Both the position numbers and the translations under genes were made by a program. From positions 174,059,692 to 174,123,691 of the forward strand of contig CP136061.1 of assembly GCA_032622095.1 (NCBI GenBank): a stretch of 64,000 bases of DNA, read 5' to 3'. The notes under the pieces are model-generated. The model saw only the letters and a list, made by a program, of their open reading frames with translations, was not told the origin of the DNA and ran no database searches. This document shows positions 37,553-50,437 of the stretch, piece by piece (position 1 is the first letter of the stretch; each line of letters opens with the position of its first letter). The stretch comes from Siphonodentalium dalli (taxonomy: Eukaryota > Mollusca > Scaphopoda > Gadilida > Siphonodentaliidae).

Positions 37553-38254
37553 TGTGGGCAGTAGCCTCTATACGGACGCCTGTGGCGCATAAGATACTAT
37601 GGGTGGCGGGATGGGGTGGTGGGTGGGAACTCATACTTATTATTTATGTGGGCAGTAGCCTCTATACGGACGCCTGTGGCGCATAATATACTATGGGTGG
37701 CGGGATGGGGTGGTGGGTGGGAACTCATACTTATTATTTATGTGGGCAGTAGCCTCTATACGGGCGCCTGTGGCGCATAAGATACTATGGGTGGCGGGAT
37801 GGGGTGGTGGGTGGGAACTCATACTTATTATTTATGTGGGCAGTAGCCTCTATACGGACGCCTGTGGCGCATGAGATACTATGGGTGGAGGGATGGGGTG
37901 GTGGGTGGGAACTCATACTTATTATTTATGTGGGCAGTAGCCTCTATACGGGCGCCTGTGGCGCATAAGATACTATGGGTGGCGGGATGGGGTGGTGGGT
38001 GGGAACTCATACTTATTATTTATGTGGACAGTAGCCTCTATACGGGCGCCTGTGGCGCATAAGATACTATGGGTGGCGGGATGGGGTGGTGGGTGGGAAC
38101 TCATACTTATTATTTATGTGGACAGTAGCCTCTATACGGGCGCCTGTGGCGCATAAGATACTATGGGTGGCGGGATGGGGTGGTGGTGGGAACTCATACT
38201 TATTATTTATGTGGGCATTAGCCTCTATACGGGCGCCTGTGGCGCATAAGATAC
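37553..38254. repeat. 94-bp minisatellite, about 7.5 copies
   Basis: Units start at 37553, 37647, 37741, 37835, 37929, 38023, 38117 and 38210, each with tgtgggcagtagcctctata, the cgcctgtggcgc palindrome and a G-rich gggatggggtggtgggtggg. Differences between units are few (cggacg/cgggcg), so the array is homogenised. Confidence 0.9.
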
Positions 38255-39429
38255 ATTTATAGAATGTTGGTCTATTTTTCAATTTAAAAAAAATCAAGTG
38301 TAGCCGTATTAAAGAAAACAACATTCATTTACAGCTACTTATAACTAGTAGCCCATATAGGCCTATGCACGTGTACACTTGTCAGTTAAATATGACTGCT
38401 TCGCGTATAACCTTTGCACTGGAGATTTGTATCGAAATTTCCTGTGCTCTTTTAATTTTTACTATCCATCAGGATTCATGAAAAAACTACGGAACGCTCT
38501 TTATTAAATTGTTAGGAGTAAAGCCAAATTAAAGCCGGGACCTAATGTATCTAAAATGTAATATGCAAATAAGTGTTTCGGAAGATAAAAAAAATATGTC
38601 ATTCTATGGCGATAACTAGATTCGAAAATTGGCAGTATTATATACTATTACGACTGTATTAGGTTCCCCTACTTGCGAAAAGTTGGGGGGGGGGTCCACA
38701 AGGAAACATATATCATATATTTAAGTGAAATATAAAGGATGCATGCAGTCACACCTCATCGCATATTCTGGTCGTTAGCTAACGAAAACGGAATCCACAA
38801 AAGACATGCACTTTGCATGGGCAGAGCTCGATTTAACCAATCAGTGGTAACTCCATTCAGACTGAGATAGAGGCCGCGGGTGGGAACAATACCTGAAATA
38901 CTATGATTGACGTCGGTGTTTGTTTGTTGTCTAACCAATCGCAATGCGACTATTAATGAAAGAAGTCAGTAGGCCTACACGCATTGCACGGACTTCAATG
39001 GGGAGGACAGTGTTGACATTGCAAACAGTGTCAAACTGACATCATTGCTATAATTAACTAGGTCAGCCGTGAACTTTTCCAGTGTCATGGAACTTGTTAT
39101 ACATGTAGCGATAATTGCGCACTCTCGTGTCAAATATATATGAGTACATGTCAGGAGGTTTATATAGGGTACCGGTACTCACTCCCTGCATGCCATATAT
39201 ATACATGATTCGTGCTTGTGAATTAAAACACGTTTTGACTATATAGCTGTGGCAATGAATGCTTGATGAAGCCATACCAAGATTCGTCATGGAAAAGTGT
39301 TTTAATTGCTGTATTGTTTTTATTAAGTTAATAAACACTGTAAACCTAATAAATAAACGAACCCAATAGCACTAGACCTATATACTCTAGTATGCGGTGA
39401 TGTTTACGATTTTACCGGCCCGACACCCA
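38255..39429. other. F2 interior, nothing recognised
   Basis: AT-rich with scattered small open frames and a short G-run near 38685. No gene supported. Confidence 0.35.
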
Positions 39430-40777
39430 TGAATATATTCCGCAAATTTTCCGGAACGAGGTCCGCATGCATTCAAATTCCGATAACGTTAGGGTGAATT
39501 CCGCAATTATTTCCGAAAGAGGAAACTAAAATTCCGATAACGTTGGGGTGAATTCCGCAATTATTTCCGCAAATTCCGAAAGAGGAAACTAAAATTCCGA
39601 TAACGTTGGGTTGAATTCCGCAATTATTTCCGCAAATTCCGAAAACGTCGGACGTATTCCGAAAAAAATCCGCAAACGTCGTCTTCTTTTCCGCAAACCT
39701 TAGCGCTATTTTCCGAAAGAAGGAACGTAATTACCGAAAAATTTCCGCAAACAGTTTTCCGCAAAGTGTTCATAACGTCATTTGTTTTCGGAAAATACTT
39801 TCGGAATTCCGCAAAGACTTTTGAGACGCTCCCTTAGAAAGAGCAAATATAATTAAATAGGATAATTACATTAGTGGTGGATCACTTTGATGTATACCAT
39901 AGAACATGCTATATAATATACAGGAGGCAAATGTTCAGAAATTGGTACCAGTAGCTCATATTGGTTGCAAACTGTGTTCTGTATTTAGGGACCTTGTCCA
40001 ATTCCGACGGAGTTTCCGTCGGTGATCGGAGCTTTTAATCGGAGTTTTAATCGGAGTTTTCTCCCTCATCATCGGAATTTCTTAGATCGGAGTTTTTTCT
40101 CCGATCAAGAACTCCGATCAATTCCGGTGAAAATTCCGATGAACTCTGAACAAAACTCCGATGAAATCAGAGTTTTCTCCGATATGAAAACTACGATGTT
40201 AAAACTCCGATTTAATCAGATTTCATCGGAGTTTTCTCCGATATCAAAACGGCGATGTGATTTGAGTTTTGTGTAATAATTTCATTTTTATTTATGCCAA
40301 ACTTCCTCTGAAAAGTTGAGAAAGTCACCAGAAAAAGTTGAACAGACGGTTCGTTTATGGGGAAATCCTTGTGATGAAGGGAATACACATCCCATCTCCG
40401 ATTATAATTTAAACTTTTGCGGAGAAAACTGGAAAAATCTAGCTTTAATATCGAGTAAATCATAACATTTTATTACGTGATTGTTGGTTGCGTCATTTTC
40501 AGTTTGTCGCTTTCGCAAAACACGTTGTTTATTTATCTGGTGCGATGGTATTACTCGTCTCTTAAAAATGAATAATCCCTACGATTCCCAATATCAATAA
40601 AAAATAAAAATAAATCCAACTTCCTTATTTGGGTGAGGCTTGATTCTGCCGTCACTGGATTGGTCCGGCTCTTCCATCAATTATACAGGCTCTTCCAATA
40701 ACCTCCCGATTGATCCACTCTTCCGGTTTGCAACACAACACACACACGTGGTTTTCACTCGACCGAAGTTGAATTAA

Positions 40778-41860
40778 CTCTTTCATCACTGAATAGCATA
40801 GCTACATTTATCCCACAACCCTGAATATCTGGCAATAATATTAAGAAAATAGTATGTGCATGTTATGTATACTATACACTATACTAGTAATTGATACCTA
40901 TGGCAATCTATGTATTGTCATGTTCGGGAGATATTGAAGTATCAAATGAGTATGTTTGTGTGACTGTCAATTTGTCTCGTTAAGTAATTACAGGTATAAA
41001 ACAGGTGAGAACCGGTAACATTTACGTAAAATCGCCTATTACATCTTGTTTTCTGTTATTTGTGGTGCAATATGAAAACTACATCTCTAATATAGTTTTA
41101 CGTTCATGTTCTACTAAACCTCGGTGAACCTATAGTCCATTTACCTCTGATATACTGTGCCATGACAACAGGTAGAATACATCCTTTACAGGTGTGGTGT
41201 ATACAAAAATTATCCAATGTAGCATTATCAATGAAGGTATTCCTTATCAACTGGGGAAACGTATATAAACTCAACAAATAGGTCTTTATGTATGAACAAG
41301 TTGTGTTTTCAATTATGTTCCACATATCCTTGTAATCACTGTCACATTCTCCGCTATAGAGTAATTACTTATTTTACTTCCATGCTCTGAATCCAGGTCA
41401 GACAGTTCATGCATTATCCCTAGAGTTGGAGTAATCAATTTAGTCTCCACTGTGATCTTTATCATCTGAGACAAGCTGTTTTCTGGATATTTACTAACTG
41501 CACACAATATATCAAATACACAAACATTAAAATTCTCAAAGAATTCATCCTCAGAAAACTCGTCACCATCACTATCACCCGATATGTTTATAAATTTAGT
41601 TTGCTTGGTCTATGCCTGTTTGGAAAGGAATAAAACTCGTTTCTATAACATTTTTGAGATAAAACCAAGTTTATATATTTCCTGTTTATGCTCCAGAATA
41701 CCCCCACATTAGATAAACTTTAATTGTCATATGTTTGTGATTCAAAAGCAATTTAAACACAGGATGCCTGTGTTTGACATAATAGACCGCTACAGCGGGC
41801 TGCCGTGATGAAGCGTAATTGTTAATTTGGCCGCTACAGCGGGCTGCCGTGATGAAAGAG
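40778..41860 (-). mobile_element. TTAA-duplicating element, piggyBac-like, defective
   Basis: The inverted ends CTCTTTCATCAC / GTGATGAAAGAG are flanked by TTAA (40774-40777 and 41861-41864). A 25-bp subterminal segment (ccgctacagcgggctgccgt...) is repeated at 41789 and 41832. On the minus strand a frame near 41600-41313 has an acidic stretch (SGDSDGDEFSEDEFF), as in N-termini of piggyBac transposases, then is lost. The catalytic DDD region is absent. The superfamily is inferred from the duplication and the ends. Confidence 0.6.
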
Positions 41861-42084
41861 TTAAGAATCGCAAAGTTGGTTCAAACGATATAATTATTCA
41901 GAAAATGGCAACAAGAAATAGATCTTTGGTTTGTTCAGGCGGATTTGGAAACATTAGAAGACAATTTCAGTACTGATACCAGTACGTTGTAATACCTGGG
42001 TACCGGTATGTCATTGAAAATGGAATAATTATTTGCACCCCCAGCCGGGATTGAAATGGATTATTCCATATTAAACTGCACTTA

Positions 42085-45000
42085 GGGGTCATCTCAAAAC
42101 TACTATCGGGATCCCGATAAATATCCCGATAGGATTCCGATAACTCAAAACTATCTTCTAAATTTCCCGATAGATTCCGATAGAGCGGTCACCATTTCCC
42201 GATAATATTCCGATACCGCATCTAAATATTCCGATAACACGCTGATTTCCCGAAAAATTTCCGAAAGTAATGTATATATATTACCAACTTTCCGATAATT
42301 TACCCATTTATTTCAAGAACAATTAGGCCTATGTCTGTTTTGATAATCGACGAATCGAGCATGTTGTTTATGCTCGACGAATCGAGCATGTTTGTTTATG
42401 TTTCCGGTTCTATTTGTTGTCATTACTTTTGGATTCGTCCACAGCCTCCTTCGTAAGCATATTTTTATTGGGGTGGAAGCTTGTTTAAAAGAATTAAAAC
42501 TCTACACGTTTCATGTTTTGATTCCAAGTTATTAAATTGTCCATTGAATTCTTTATGCATATTATTCATACAGCACATATCTCCTAGAAACGCTCTGAAG
42601 GAAACGTAAAAAGGAATGGTTTCATAAAGGTAGTATCCCTTCAACACTAGCAATAGACTGTTCCAAAGTGAACGTGATAAAAAATTGAAATATATATTTG
42701 ATAAAACTCTTTTGGCCCTAGAAATGTTCTCAAATAAAACTGTCATTTGATTTGATTTTTTCCCTCATTCATCACAAGATCGAATAATATTTTATTTTAA
42801 TACACTGAGTGAACAATTTTGAGAATTCAATAAAGTTTTGATCGAAAAGTTCAACAACATTTTCGATTTTCTCTTCAGTTACACGTCCCAACGTCACGCC
42901 AATTCAGCCCAATAATGTGGGCACGGGGATTGGCTGGATTAGTACCCAAATAAATTATGTTGTTAAAGCGCATTAACAAATACATAATCTTGAGTATATT
43001 CTCCACACTATAATCGAAAAATACAAAGGAATGGACACATGATTCAATCCAAATTGTTTATTTAAAAAACACTCCCGCCAAGAAACCCCCACTGATGACG
43101 TGCGCAAAAAATATGTACCTACAGCAAACACGTGTTGGAAATTGGGGCGCACAATGGGGACTCATTTATCATGGCTATATCTATTACCCATTCGGTAATT
43201 CATAAATGACATTCATTGCAAATTCAAACAGAATATATCTTAGATTTAGTATTACTATCAATTGACCATTTATCGAATGCTGTCATTGAACTTATTGATC
43301 AGCTGATGACGATGAAAAAATCTAGGAACCTTGTCGACGTCATTGCAGCAATGATAAAATACTGTAGCACAAATTTATGTGCATCGGCCGTTTTGTTCTC
43401 TCGTTTGATTAATAAAATTATTATTCTGCGCGCATTGACAATTATATAATCTTGAGTATATTCTCCACAATGTAATCTAAAAATACAAAGGAATGGACAC
43501 ACGATTCAATCCAAATGGTTTATTTAAAAAACACTCCCGCCAAGAAAGATCAAGAAACGCCCACTGATAACGATCGAGCAACAGAAATTTGTACCTGCGA
43601 ACACGTAGTGTTGGAATGTGGGGCGCACAATGGGGACTGTCATCTATCATGGCTATATAACTATTAGCCATTTGGTAATAAATAAATGACATTCATTGCA
43701 AATTCAAACATAATATATCTTAGCTTTAGTGTTAGTATCAATTGACCATTTATCGAGTGTTTCCATTGAACTTATTGATCAGCTGATGACGATGAAAACA
43801 CCTCCGACCTTGCCGGCGTCAGCGCAACAATAATAAAATACTGTATAGCACAAATGTGCATCGATCGGCCGTTTTGTTCTCTCGTTTGATTAATAAAATT
43901 ATTATTCTCCGCGCATTAACACTGCCAAATACTCAAGTAAATTGGCCATATCATGATGTGAAAAATCAAAGAAATGACATTGTTTAACATTAATTACTTT
44001 TATTTGAACACAAGAGTTCACGAGACAAACGCGGCTATTTTTAAATTGAAAGTGCGCATTAATTCCGAATAGTGCTGCATTTACCGCGAATTACTTATCG
44101 GCACTGTCTTGTCATTTTATATTGAATATGATTGCTCAAAATTTCACTAAGAGAAAGCACTTTTCTCGATCATAAGATACAATGTAGACACGAAAGAATT
44201 GTTTAATTTATTAATTGCACAAGATATGTGCGGTACGAATGTATTGACTGCAATGTCAAGGTCAAAAACCGGTGCGTTGTAAATTGAAGTAAACAAAAAA
44301 ACACGTGCGTTGTAATCGATGGCACAATGTTGACTAGTTTGGACTAATAATGCAGTCAATTGTAACTGAATTTACACGTAACTATCCAAGAGTTGATAGG
44401 CCACTTGATGATTTATTTTATGTTTCATTTCACCACGTAGCCATGGCTTAAAACATTAATAAATCACTCAATTTCGTGATATGGTTTTCCGACAGAGAAA
44501 TTGAAACTGAATGTCACATTGATCTGTTGATAAAACAAAACTTACCTTTCGTTTGTTTATTACATTTATTGTTATAAAATATAAATATAAAACCTACTAA
44601 ATATTCACCATACTATCATGCTTGGGGAGGGGGATTCACAACTCTGGATTTGTTTTTTTACTCCCAGTCCCCATCCATACAGATGAACATAATTTCATAA
44701 ATCAGGAGCCACATAACATTTAGTAATAATACATGTTTTCCCCCAAAAACTTTGACGTCACCAGAAAGTTCTGTTGGCTGGAGGTAATATTACTGTTGGG
44801 TAAATGGTTAATATCGAAAGTAAACTAAATAAAAGTTAGCAAGACATCTTTTTGAAAGATAAAAATGACGAAATATAGGAGCAGGCCTACTACAAATAAA
44901 TCGCATCGTGTTACCTTGACCTTGATGATGCAATCGTGAAATTCGACACTGTCAACATAATTAGGCTATGTTCAACTTATCGAAATAATCAATGCAGCAT

Positions 45001-45357
45001 TATAATTAGTAGTAATTACAGAAAACGAAATTAATGTAGAATATGAAAAGCAGCCCATGCACACATTTAATTGTCAGTTAAATGTTATGATTACTTCGCG
45101 TATTTATAACCTTTGCACTGCAGATTTGCATGGAATTTTCCATTCATATTTCCACACGCTCTTTATTTACCATATTACGATTCATGAAAAAGTATGGAAT
45201 ATTACTGCTAAATGTTGCTAAAACTTTACATGTACAGCAGGACACCCCCCCCCCCCCCCCCCCCCCCCCCCATATGTCATGTTTCGAATTTCTATAGCCT
45301 ACTCTTGACTAAAGGGTAGAGAATCGTGTAGATATTCATGGCGTGCATGATCGATCT

Positions 45358-45408
<51 letters not shown>

Positions 45409-46616
45409 AAACTGCATGACCATGCAGAATGTAGGCATAACAGCAAAATTTCCTGCTTAGGCTAAAGTTAAACCCACTGTGGATATTATATATTTTTCTT
45501 TCTACGGCTGTCTACTGGCGAGATTTGTTGTTTCCATGCATGTGCCGGTAAACAAAAATGCAATTGCCATGATTGCGTTATAAAGCACATCAAATGCTGC
45601 ATGGACATCGCACATATTCCAATATAAATTTCGCCTAGGCTATGTATATTCGGAATATAGGCCTACGTGTACACAGGCCCGATATTTTTTTTAAGCTTGA
45701 GTTAAATTGTCCCATGTTTGAAATTGTTTTATAAATCCGTTCACTGTGTGAAATCTTCGAGACGTATTACTCTGCAATGCCACGTGTGTTGTTCCCAGAA
45801 ACGTAAATATTGATGACCCCAATTCCTGGAATCGGGCTAAAAATAGAACATATACGACATCTCGTGTTAAGACTGCACTCGATTGTGCATGCATTAATTG
45901 TGTCGTCGGCGATTCGCGATTAAATACAAATCTTTTACATTTGCCATAATATATGTATTTCTTTATTTCCTCCATATTTAAAAGTCGGATGTATTTAAAC
46001 ATATTACAAACACAATTAAGCTTTGAAGATAGTAGCCGCTGCATGCAACGCCGAAATAAATCTTAGAATTTAATCAATTGATGGATCTGTTCTATTTTTA
46101 GAAAGTGAAAGTAGCCACTTGCATTAAGGCCTATACTATACTTATTTGGGTATGCTCCCCGTGAATTTATTTATTGATTTTGAAGATTTCCCGATGGGTG
46201 GGGTGTATTGTCCAGGTAAAATACCGATATTGTACGTAGCACCCACTGATCACCACAGTATAACATATAATAGTTCTACGATACGTGCCCCCTGATACTT
46301 TAAAACATTATACTAACGATTTCTCATGTTAGGAAACTATTAAATCAATAATAAAGATAGGCCTATAAAACATAAAATCGCGATAAAAGTCCGGAGTAAT
46401 CCCGATACAGAAACTTTCCAAACAACATGCGTTGTTTTCGGAATATGATACTCCGAAATGAAAGTAAACTCCGATAGATCGAATCCCGATAGACTATGTA
46501 AATATTCCGATAATTTCCCGAAAAACGTTGCGTCATTTCCCGATAATTTCCCGATAACTGTATATATAACTATCGGTATCCTATCGGGATCCCGATAGTA
46601 GTTTTGAGATGACCCC
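42085..46616. mobile_element. F1 element, copy 3, inverted and enlarged (TTA duplication)
   Basis: The ends GGGGTCATCTCAAAACTACT and inverse, with TTA at 42082-42084 and 46617-46619, repeat the F1 pattern. The order of landmarks is reversed relative to copies 1 and 2. At 4532 bp it is about 1.5 kb longer: between about 42707 and 44815 the usual 0.7-kb segment is replaced by unrelated sequence. Two C-runs (27 and 49 long) lie at 45245-45271 and 45359-45407. Confidence 0.85.
42707..44815. repeat. Replacement segment in F1 copy 3, with tandem duplication
   Basis: Two units of about 463 bp (42985-43447 and 43448-43930) share gaatggacacacgattcaat, aaaaaacactcccgccaaga and cttattgatcagctgatgac. 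The following part resembles 48.6-50.45 kb and, inverted, 14.9-15.9 kb. It ends in a decayed GGGTAAATGGTTAA. No coding region is recognised. Confidence 0.55.
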
Positions 46617-47282
46617 TTAGCGATATAAACTATATTTGCAACATCGTCGGATTCTGAGAATACCGTAAACCCAGTGTATTTCAAATCTTGTATGCACCCA
46701 ATAATATACTTACCAGTAGATATCATATTCCACCGGTTCAAATCCTGCACGCATATAATTATACAGTCGACATAAATTTCAACTCAGTATATTATTATCA
46801 TATAAATTCATCTGATATTATAATTATTACGGAGATGTTTACGTCGACTGATAATTATAGGCCTATTTTAGCATTGCGCGAATATGGTTTCTATTTATGG
46901 GGAGGTTATTTCCTCAGCGAAGCGGAAATGGCCGAGTCGCTGAGAATGGACGTAACATGTTACATGTCTTTCTCCGTTGTGTCTGGTATATATATAAACA
47001 ATATACACGAAGAACCGAAACGACGATTTATTAAAAGCTCCTACGAAAATTCACGGGATCGGAGTTTTCCAAAACATACCGCACTTGAAGAACGGGAACT
47101 CCGATATAAAACTCCGATTGAATCGGATGATTTTACCGACGACACAGCGAAAAATCTCCGACGGAATCGGAGTTTTATACCGATACAAAAACTCCGATTG
47201 CCATCGGTATCGGAGATCGGAAATATCCATCGGAAACTCCGATTCCGACGGAAACTCCGTCGGAATTGGACAAGCTCCCTTA

Positions 47283-48430
47283 TGCCGCACTACAAGGACA
47301 ATTCTGAAAATTTCCAAATTAAAGTATTTTTTACAAGAATTGAACAAAAGAAATTCCTGGCCATCGTGAACCCCATATTACATGATTTGGTGACTGCTGT
47401 GAGTCGATTTCCCTTTTCATACATATGGTGTATCATACAATTTTCTCTGAGGAATTACATTCATATTTAGCATGATAATGGCTCACAGAAGTTGCCCAAA
47501 TCATGTGATCCAGGTTCCATGCTGCTGGGAATTTTGGACAATTGTTTGGCCATTTCCATCATATGGCTAATGGAGGTAATTGCTATATTTTATAAGATCT
47601 CAAAGCTCTATAAATTATTAAAAGGGCGGCTGATTTCAAGATAATGTGAATGGATCATGGAGAAGATGGTTCTTCCAATGAGGGCCACAATTGTGGTATA
47701 AACATGGAATTTGCAACACAACAGCTCATCCGTACGATACTTTATTCACTAGATAAATTTGGGAGCACACTCGCTGAACTGATAGCCAACAAGGCCAGTT
47801 CCACAAAATGTGTATGTGTGCTTCACATCATGATCATTTATGCACTGCCCGATCATGAACTGTGATGAAAATTTTCACGAGTCCTCTAGCCCTCTGTTGC
47901 AAGATGTTCAGATCATTTTTTACTTGATGGGCGAGTAGGTGCAGCCATTTCGTGATTCTCTTCCTTATCTGGTCTGGAGATCGAGCAACAAACGATCTTC
48001 CATAAACGTGGACATTTTCGATGCACTGCTTTGCCACATTGTCACTTCGCCACTGGTTACTACTAGTAGATGTACTGAATCACTACATTGTCACTGAATC
48101 CCTCTGAATCACTGCATTGTCACTGAATCACTCTGAATCACTGATTACTCTAAATGTGCACCAGTCCACAAAATTTGTATGTGTGCTAATCAGAATTCAT
48201 CATGATCAAAATATGGGCATTTTCGATGTACTGCTTCGCCACATTATCACTGCTGTGGTATAATTTGGATTGTCTGAGTCACTCGAGTCACTCGAAATGT
48301 GCACCTGTCCACAAAATGTGTATGTGTGCTAATCCGATTACATCATGATCAGAATATGGGCATTTTCGATTCACTGCTTCACCACATTGTCATTGAACTG
48401 AATGACTCCAAATTTGCACTTGTCTCCAAT
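47283..48430. other. Low-copy intron sequence with decayed 145-bp repeats
   Basis: A phrase like tccacaaaatgtgtatgtgtg recurs at about 47799, 48164 and 48308, and cactgaatcactctgaatca is repeated near 48075-48140. The frames at 47650-47865 (+) and 47834-48037 (-) are unsupported. Confidence 0.35.
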
Positions 48431-50437
48431 TTAGTCTAAATCTCCTTTGGAAATATTTCTATCTGGTATTGTTGTATTTTATTGGTTGTAACTATCATGT
48501 CCACTTCGACTTTCTATACTAACACTCGCTCCCTGTCCATACTGCGTCTGCAATGGCATTGAAAACAATTGAATCATCGACAAGAAATGTACAAACAAAA
48601 TATGTCGTTTCATGAAATAAACATGTGGGGCGAAGTTCTAATTTTCGGGTCGCTTGTGGCCTCGAAAAAAGTCATTAAAACAATAAAAATAAGTCTTGTG
48701 TGCATTTAATTAACCATGTGTCTCATACGAAGTCCACCTTGATTATGTTTTCGAACGCATCTGGGGAATGGGAGTATCAAGAAACGCACATTCGAAACAA
48801 TTAAATGCTTTTAAATTTCATTATAATCCAAAGCGGGCATCTGCGACGTAAATAATCCCACGACATTGCTTTCGCGTAAATCAGCCCAATCAATCCTAAC
48901 TATATCTGGTTTTCTCAAAGGCATTTCTTGCAGTTTTTGCTCATGCCCAAAATCGGCTGCTTGTATGGGAAAAATTGTTTCTATTCCGACATTTTAAACA
49001 TTATATTGTTATTGAATAGCATTTCAACTTCTAACCTATGATTTAAAAAATTTAAATTTTAGTCTATTAGTGCTGTTTTTATGTCTTTTTTTAAACATGA
49101 CACATGGAGTAATTACCAAAGTATTTATGTCGACGTTGCACATCTTATTTCTATATCATCACGATCATGGCTTGTGTTTTGTTTACATTGGTTAATACTA
49201 TTTGTGATAACGTGTCAACAACAGTTGATAAGATTTTTACAATACTGGAATCAATTTCATAATGCATTTCCACATTTTATTGAATTTCGTTGGTACATTA
49301 TTAAATGCAAATAAATAGAAGTTGGTTAACACTTTGCTAGTGATTGGGGAAATGTGAAGGTAATTCGGGAAATCGAGGTTACAACGTCAAATTTCATACA
49401 AAATCTTCGCGGTGTTTTTGTTGATAAAATATTGGGGATAATTTTATTTAACGATGTCAAAGTATGGTACGCATTCATATGGACATGAACTAGAGTGATT
49501 GGTGCACATGTAGATGTGAAAATTTAAAGGAATGCACGCGTAAAACGATCTCATTATTTTATTAGAAAGTGATTGTTAACAGTAAATAAATTACGGCGAC
49601 TGTGTTGCCTTACCGTCTTATGTAATACACAACTCAATCGACGACATTTTCTGTTTTGCAAATTTAATTGTTTATATATGCAATATATAACGGGGGATAA
49701 TTTTTGTTTAATGACGTCAAAGTATGGTACGCATTCATGTGGACATGAACTAGAGTGATTGGTGCACATGTAGATGTGAAAATTTAAAGGAATGCACTGC
49801 AAACCGATCGGATTTTTTTTATTTGAAAGTGATTGCTAACAGTAAAGAAATTATGGCGACTGTGTTGTCTCACGCAGTACCGTACACAACCAATTCTCTG
49901 GCGTTTTTTTGTTTTGCAATATTTCTGTTGATAAATTGAACACAATAATAAGATAAATTTTCGGAAATTACCAGCTGAAATTACAGCAATAAAATTCAGA
50001 ATCTGATACATTTCCAAGTGAAATTGATTTTAATTCTATGCAAAGAATCAGGGTCAAGAAAAATCCGGAAAGATACTTACCAACTCCATAGTGTCTTCTT
50101 GTTCTCCATCGCCAAATGGAATATATGATCAAACAAACCATCTTACCTGCTCTTCCCATACTAAGGATGTAGCATGAATTAAATTTAATATTTGTGCACA
50201 TTGCCAATGGGGGGGGACTTGACTTTCATAAACATGAAAATCAATTGTTACCATTAATTAAAATAAAAAACCCATCCATGCAGATAAACAAGAGCCACCA
50301 TAAGATTTAATAATACATTTTTTCCTATAATTTTGACGTTACCAGAAAGTTCTGTTGGCTGGGGTGACGACGTTCTCTCCTATCAGTACTGGTGGGGGTA
50401 ATGACATTAGACATATTACTGATGGGTAAAGGGTTAA
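48431..50437. repeat. Relative of the 42.8-44.8-kb segment, ending in TTAA
   Basis: The pair gattggtgcacatgtagatg at 49499 and 49758 marks a tandem duplication of about 259 bp. Near 50330-50437 the text ttttgacgttaccagaaagttctg... ends with GATGGGTAAAGGGTTAA (50421-50437), a piggyBac-like terminus matching 32214 in inverse. No gene recognised. Confidence 0.45.

Larger units (their letters stand above)
33886..39833. mobile_element. F2 element (TTA duplication, TTCCGCAAA arrays)
   Basis: The ends GGGAGCGTCTCAAAAGTCTT and its exact inverse are flanked by TTA at 33883-33885 and 39834-39836. Subterminal zones (33900-34150 and 39430-39815) are dense in TTCCGCAAA/TTTCCGAAA. The termini share GGG....TCTCAAAA with F1, so the two are related families using the same 3-bp target. 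The 5948-bp interior holds nested blocks, minisatellites and a LINE 3' end, and no transposase was recognised. Confidence 0.85.
39988..47279. mobile_element. F3 element (TTA duplication, CTCCGAT arrays) with nested insertions
   Basis: The left end reads gggaccttgtccaattccga and the right end is its inverse with two mismatches. TTA flanks at 39985-39987 and 47280-47282. The inner end also forms ccgacggagtttccgtcgg, a perfect hairpin. The subterminal zones (40019-40260; 47040-47270) hold many ATCGGAG/CTCCGAT words. The 7292-bp span includes a TTAA element (40778-41860) and F1 copy 3 (42085-46616). Without these, F3 itself is about 1.7 kb and non-coding. Confidence 0.85.

Noticed and set aside
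35400-38260. CRISPR-like regular repeats
   Set aside because: The arrays are contiguous minisatellites without spacers, in a eukaryotic intron.
37871-38324. Repeat peptides on both strands
   Set aside because: Products of the 94-bp minisatellite.
46688-47470. A 260-codon open frame on the plus strand
   Set aside because: It lies across the F3 right end; the frame stays open because of ATCGGAG/CTCCGAT words. There is no domain, and it crosses the element border and TTA duplication.
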